Origin: Metridium senile
Taxonomy: Eukaryota; Cnidaria; Anthozoa; Actiniaria; Metridiidae
Assembly (NCBI GenBank): GCA_949775045.1
Contig: OX459096.1
Span: 32,163,223-32,227,222, forward strand
Length of the DNA stretch: 64,000 bases
Reading direction: 5' to 3'
Shown here: piece after piece, positions 58,703-64,000 of the stretch
Position numbering within the stretch: position 1 is the first letter of the stretch
Layout: the number at the start of each line of letters is the position of its first letter
Notes under the pieces: model-generated
Told to the model about the DNA's origin: nothing
Database searches by the model: none
The model's input: the letters and a program-made list of their open reading frames with translations, nothing else
Program-made: the position numbers and the translations under genes

Positions 58703-61234
58703 ATGGGGGTACCAGCATTCTTTCGATGGCTTTCCAAGAAATATCCATCGATCGTTGTTCATTGTGTGGAAGAGAAGGTAATGTTTTTCATAAACTAGTT
58801 TAATACTCACGTGTTCCTAACAAACCGGTCAAATTTTTTATACATCGCTTACAAAAGCTAGAAATATGACTCGGTGATATGTAATATTACTAAGTTTCAT
58901 CGAGAATATATATTTGAGTAGACATAAAAAGGTTGTATTTTATAGCTTTAACAAATGAAAGCGTTTGACATTTAGCATTTTGTTGCAGTGTATTCACATT
59001 TATAAGCTTTTTTTCGATACCAAAGTATTCAAGTTGTAATCATGTATCTCCATCAAAGTTTATATCTTTGTACCCCTAGTTTCAGCATCTTGTAGGGAAG
59101 TTCTTGTCAATGTAGAAACCTTGAAATCCTCTTGTGAACCATAACTGTTATCCAAAATCAATCAATAAGTTGATATCAATCAATGAGATTTAGTTAACTG
59201 ATATCAATTAGCATTAGTCAATCGATGATCAATGGATGATAATGCAAAGTTTGTCCATTAATTACACCAATAGCATTGGTTAACATCAATTTCATCCATT
59301 TGTACATGCCAACCTTGAGCAAGTTCAAATTAGAATGGGAAAATCTGTTGAAAGTACATGTAGGGCTCGCAACAGCCAAACATCAGAAGTATCGTGATTT
59401 CTACCATTTAGTTTTGCTCTATGAAACACCCAAACAAAAAAAGCAATCCCAGGTCAATCTTCAGCCTTCAACAACCTTTACATAAGTGAGATTCACTGTT
59501 TTAACGTCTGAAACCATGATATTTTGGCCTTTACCTTCCAAAACCGGGATATTTCCAGTATAAACTGGGAGACCAGAATATTATTTCCAGAATCTTGAGA
59601 TAGTAATGGCATGTACATGTATGTCTGTTGATGTCGTTTTTACTTTTATTGATTTGTTATCCAGTTATAAAATCACAGCTTGGTCGGTCATAGATTGATA
59701 TGATCATTAATTTCTAGTACAAATTTATTGATTGATATTGATTAATATTGATTGGCATCGATTATTAATTTCATCCATTAAGTAAGCTAGCTGGGACACT
59801 AACTCTTAGGATGGGTTATACATAAGGTTGATACATATGTGGGTCTGATCCACGGTTATATGATGTATCATACACACATCATATACAGAGCTTTCAATAA
59901 AAGGCGGCAACCGGCGGTTTATCGCCGGATATTTCACCTTAAAATGCCGGCTATTTTGACTAAAAATTAATTCATTACCAAATAAAGTTATAAACAAACA
60001 TCACTGGATTCAGTAGCCTTCGTAAACATCTTTACTTTTGTTTGTTTCGATGCCACGATCGCGAACAGCGTCAAAACGAACGCCATATTGATTTTGGAGC
60101 GAAAAGAGCTCTGGGTAATAAAACGGGCTTCCTGTGGTGGCTATGACAAGCGGCTTCCCACGTGAAAAAAATGGCGGCCAAGCGTGACATCCGCAATTTT
60201 TTTTCGCCATCAAAACCCCAGCCTTCCGTTCCTGATAAGTAATCTTTATTATAAAGTTTAAAAACATTAAAAAAAGACTTGATTTTATCTTGTTGTTGTC
60301 GATTTTTGCCTATTTGTTACATGTTTTGAGTCATTAACAGTTTTGGAAATTGGCCTTGTTTTGCTTTAAGATTTAACTCACTTACGATTTATTTTCATGT
60401 AATGATATTACATTTGCCACAACATAATATTTGAATAAAGAAGAGTTAATTGTTGACAGTAATTAAAGATATTAAAATTTGTTTTCCATCTTAGTTCACC
60501 TTGACTTGATGCATAACAATAAACTATCTAAGACAAAGAGTTATCAAGGCTATTTGTACATTATGTAACTGTTCCAATTCAGTAAAAATTGATGCCCAGA
60601 TTTATGGAAAATGCATTTCCGAGCTTCTAAATTTCAAAATTTTCTGGGGGGGCATGCCCCCAGACCCTCCTAGAAAAAGGGGCCTTTCGGCCCCTTATGG
60701 GACACAGACTCCTACTTTTTAAGATTCACCTCCTACTTCAAAAATTACTGAAAGCTCTGCATATAACCGCGGATCAGACCCACATACGTATCTACATATC
60801 TCACTGTGTGGTTTATTGAACTCAGCAAAATGACCTCCCACCAACATATGTGGCTTCATAGCTCAGTTGGTAGAGCATTGCACCGGTACTGCAAAGGTCA
60901 TGGGTTCAAATCCCATTGAAGTCCCAAATTTTGTTTCTGGCTTCTATAGTTGCAATTGCATAAATTGCTTATTTCTCCGCGACGATCATAATCATACACA
61001 CATACCGGTACATAAGGTTATATGCTTTGTAAAACATTTAAGACAGTCAGTGATACAGATCATGGAGGGTGCACTAATTTGTAGTATTTTTATCATGGTT
61101 ATACAGGCAAATGAAGTAGATGGTGTGAAAATCCCATCAGACACTAGTGGACCCAATCCAAATGACTATGAGTTTGACAATCTGTACCTGGATATGAATG
61201 GTATCATCCATCCATGTTGCCATCCAGAACATAA
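58703..61234 (+). CDS. XRN2: 5'-3' exoribonuclease 2, first two coding exons (3' partial)
   Basis: Exon 1, 58703-58777, begins with the [20 protein letters not shown] terminus characteristic of Xrn2/Rat1; donor AAG|GTAATG, phase 0. Exon 2, 61107-61234 (acceptor atacag, donor ATAA|GTAAGT), continues with [20 protein letters not shown] and [32 protein letters not shown] is the first catalytic acidic motif of the XRN nuclease. XRN2 degrades RNA in the nucleus and drives torpedo termination. I could not place exon 3 within the rest of the window, so the gene presumably continues past 64000. Confidence 0.95.
59820..60800. mobile_element. Palindromic MITE split by an hAT-like insertion
   Basis: Outer arms gtgggtctgatccacggtta (about 59836) and taaccgcggatcagacccac (about 60764-60783) belong to one short palindrome. 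It is interrupted by 59886-60759. Confidence 0.75.
59886..60759 (+). mobile_element. hAT-like deletion derivative keeping a first transposase exon
   Basis: Terminal inverted repeats CAGAGCTTTCAATAA and ttactgaaagctctg; CATATA borders both sides. At 60171-60242 an ATGGCGGCC start opens a 23-codon frame, [19 protein letters not shown] and so on, with a GTAATC donor-like site at its end. K-x-x-I-x-x-F-F N-termini are common in hAT/ZMYM-like transposase genes. The right part has a G/C-rich stretch (gcatgcccccagaccctcct) often seen in such elements. Confidence 0.65.
60852..61000 (+). mobile_element. tRNA-derived SINE with a tRNA-Thr(GGU)-like head
   Basis: Bases 60852-60923 fold as a tRNA: acceptor GGCTTCA with TGAAGTC, D arm GCTC/GAGC, anticodon stem TTGCA/TGCAA with loop CCGGTAC (GGT in the anticodon position, C instead of T at position 33), and T arm ATGGG-TTCAAAT-CCCAT. 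The following tail (tttctggcttctatagttgc, then tccgcgacgatcat) looks like a SINE body common in anthozoan sequences. C33 argues against a working tRNA. Confidence 0.65.
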
Positions 61235-61285
61235 GTAAGTATATAGATCTATCAATCACACAAAACAAAATAGCTTTTCTCTGGT

Positions 61286-62261
61286 AGACTGCGAACAGTC
61301 CCTTCTTTTCCCTCCAGATTCCGAGGAAAACGAGAGAAAAATGAGCATTTAAATAAAACACGGACGAGCGGGGATTGGGGGCGAAAAGGGGGAGGAGCGA
61401 TGGGAGAGGAAAAGTAGGGACTGCAGAAAACACTGTAAAGGTTGAATTCACCGTTGGCTACACAACGGAAAATTCCCATTGGTCAGAATTAACGATCACT
61501 CATCTTCCTGTCAATCAGAACTATCAAGGCCCAAACACTTCGGTTGGCTTATCGGGACTGGTCACAGTATGAAAACATAGCCGAAGGTCCATTGAAGTTT
61601 AATAGTTTAGTGAATTTTCTAAACGTGAGATATATTTAGAGACGGAGCAGAGAACTACGGTTGAAAGTCTCCTGAAAAGCCAGGAGTCTTCTGTTCGATA
61701 GAATAGCCAAATAAACAGGAATATAAGAGGGAGATTGCCTACACCAGATCTTCCTGGAACGTTAAATATATTCTCTGTTGAAATCATTGTACTCTTGGCA
61801 AACTCACCGTAGAAGAACTTCTTAAATGAATAACTGCAAACCCTACAGAAATCGTTTACAGTTGAAAGACTGGCCTTCCGACCTCTCTTGTTAGGGAATT
61901 TTTGTCTTAGGCGTCTCCATGCATCATTCTTATTCGCGAAGTTTTATACTAGAAGTTTATGTAGAGAGTTGACCTTGCCAGTGACCCAGAAAACATGCTT
62001 TAATTATACTTTTTTACTGATTTCTAATTGGATAGTTTTAATTGGATCTGATTTCATGCAGTCGATAATGACGAGCCGATGATAGTTTTGACAAGCTGCG
62101 AAAAATGGGCGGTAATTCAACCTTTACAGTGTTGTCTGCAGTCCCTAATTTTCCTCTCCCCTCCTCCCCTCCCCAACTCGTCCCCAATCCCCGCTCGCTC
62201 GTTTTATTAAAGTTAAAATTTTCTGAATTCGGAGGGAAAAGTAGGGACTGCTCGCAGTCTA
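61286..62261. mobile_element. Long-TIR foldback element with 9-bp target duplication (Mutator-like)
   Basis: Left end agactgcgaacagtccctt, right end agggactgctcgcagtcta. Arms of about 150-200 bp match in reverse complement (ggggattgggg, then gggactgcagaaaacactgt with acagtgttgtctgcagtccc). The 9-bp ttctctggt occurs immediately outside both ends (61277-61285 and 62262-62270). No transposase frame. Confidence 0.8.
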
Positions 62262-62920
62262 TTCTCTGGTGTTGACACACAAGAGAAAGTATAAAGAATT
62301 ATTATTAAACATATAAGAGTGGCTTGAGGTGTAGCAGAGTCTGACTCTAACTTGCTAAGAGCTTTTTATGTTTTATAAGGTGCGTCTATAATGCGATGTG
62401 TGAGCCACTTTGTGTTATCTAATTGATTTCCTGCTATGAGAAAAGAGAAACCGCAAAGCATAATATTTATTAGTAATCATGTTTGTCCATTTGTCTCTGA
62501 CATCATCCATTTGATAGTTTAGAAAAGAAGTTTGGTCAGCCCATTGAAAAATTAGTTTATAGGTTTTTAACCAGTCAGACCACATGCTATCAGGGGCGTA
62601 GCATGCTCATTTTGACAATTACGCACAGATATGGATTTTTGACTTTTGAATACAAAAATATATAAAACGATTAAAACATTTGAAATTTCCTGCCTCAAGT
62701 ATGCACATGCATATTAGTGTAATAGATGCTATGCCCCTGGCTATATTTGTGCTATGTATGAGACCAAAATGTCTTAATTTGCTTCTTTAATTTTCATAAT
62801 TGAGTCGATTTTAAATAATTAAATAATATACAAAATGTACAAGAAATGCTCAAAAATGTATTTGTGCATGCAAAATTATATTTTGAAATCTTCAGACTAT
62901 CAATAGGATGCAAGCGATTT

Positions 62921-64000
62921 TTTTTTTTTTTTAATACTTTTATTAGAAACACATATACTTTTTACAATAACAACCAACTAAGATTTAATTAAATTTACAA
63001 TTAATGAGTAACATACTAGGTGTGTTACCCGAGATTATGTTTTGGAACTAAGATTTAATTATTTACAATTAATGAGTAACACACTAGGTGTGTTACACTA
63101 GATGATGTTTTTACAAATATTATTACAAATGTCAACATAAAAAAAAAAAAAAAAATTACAATAAATCAATAACATGGCTTAGTCTGATATGATTAATTAA
63201 TTTGAATTGCTGTTATTAGTTTTTCCCATTTTTTATTATGGCTATCTATTTTATTCTTATTTGCAGCCACTCTTCGTTCTATTTTTTCATATTGTTTTAA
63301 TAAGTTTTTAAAACAATCTAAAAACGGTGGTTTTTGTTTTTCTCTTTGTTTGTAAATTGAATATTTATATAATAATATGATAAAGTTGTCAGTTATATCA
63401 TCTACTCCCAATATTATATTCTCTTTATTTGAGCTTGGTAGTGCAATATCATATTGTTCAAGCCAAGAGCGTATTTCAAAATAATAATTTTTTGCTTCGA
63501 TGCATTCCACAAATAGATGGTCTATTGTTTCTAGATTCGTATGGCAAAGAGAACAAGTAGGATCTTCACTTATTTTAAAACGGTGTAAGTCTCGATTTAA
63601 ATAGAGGATATTGTTGAGTATCTTGTATTGGAACATTCTAAGATATGAATCTATAGTAGTTGTATATATTCTTCTATAGATTTTAACCCAATCGAATTGT
63701 CCATTAGTATTAGTAATTCGCTTTTTTATATTCTTTTGCGATGTAGGGATTTTGAATTTATCCTGTACAATATCATCATATATTTGTTTGGTTGTAACTT
63801 TGTCAATTTTTCTGTCCAAATTTAAGGTGAATGTTTTCACTTAGATTTTGTTGTATCTCCGAATTATGAAGCTTAATAGTATTTTTTCATTCTTTTGGAA
63901 TAGCATGTATTATCCCAGCCCATTTAAGGTACTCGCTATCTTCTAAACCTTTACTTTTGACATGTTCCCATACAAAATTCCCTCTTTTGTCACACAGATC
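62921..64000 (-). pseudogene. L1/Tx1-type LINE ORF2 C-terminal fragment
   Basis: The minus-strand frame 63840-63193 (215 codons) includes YLRMFQYKILNNILYLNRDL and then CSLCHTNLETIDHLFVEC, the RT-terminal zinc-knuckle (C-x2-C...H-x4-C) typical of L1-clade LINEs. Upstream (63841-64000) coding similarity continues in another frame (GNFVWEHVKSKGL, YLKWAGIIHAIPK) with a stop, so it is broken. The plus-strand T-run at 62921-62934 is the poly(A) tail of the insertion. Confidence 0.85.

Noticed and set aside
60852..60923. Functional tRNA-Thr gene
   Set aside because: C at position 33 and continuation into a SINE body favour a SINE head; it was listed as a mobile element instead.

Overview
The window is a stretch of animal nuclear genome. 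It is AT-rich, has spliced genes with GT-AG introns, and is packed with short palindromic DNA-transposon derivatives, LINE fragments and tRNA-headed SINEs. A secreted ShKT-peptide gene, a multidomain TLDc / F5/8C / LamG / SEA / FN3 receptor and coral- or anemone-style repeats point to a cnidarian, probably an anthozoan. That assignment is an inference from gene content; no species can be named.

Layout. Positions 1-36650 hold most of one large plus-strand gene whose 5' end lies outside the window. I can chain 30 exons (7194 coding bases, about 2397 residues) with matching splice phases to a stop codon. Domain order is MAM (C-terminal end), TLDc first half, F5/8C-like lectin domain, TLDc second half, a small Cys-rich exon, an unrecognised exon, LamG-like domain, SEA domain, eleven FN3 domains, and then an ionotropic-glutamate-receptor-like channel core (S1, M1, pore loop, M3, S2, M4). 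The pore loop carries a textbook potassium-channel filter, TTVGYGD. This GluR0-like potassium-filter receptor fused to a giant adhesive ectodomain is the most striking object here. Its introns hold nearly all the microsatellites, minisatellites and MITEs of the left half.

Positions 36651-41455 are repeat-rich and show no gene. An intronless dynein light chain roadblock gene (41456-41773, plus) and a two-exon ShKT-peptide gene (43393-42781, minus) follow, then a transposon-rich tract to 49190.

Positions 49192-64000 are compact conserved housekeeping genes in two divergent pairs: FKRP (minus) with NUSAP1 (plus, 10 exons), and a PP2D1-like PP2C-family protein (minus, with degenerate catalytic motifs) with XRN2 (plus, first two exons only, continuing past the window). 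XRN2 intron 1 carries a nested hAT-like element and a SINE; the sequence after exon 2 carries a long-TIR Mutator-like element and a LINE 3' end.

The repeat layer is readable in detail. Many hairpin MITEs share a TATATACACCTA end but have unrelated interiors, several insertions sit inside older elements with identifiable target-site duplications, and one 5'-truncated LINE sits inside a 57-bp minisatellite. No prokaryotic features (operons, CRISPR) are present.
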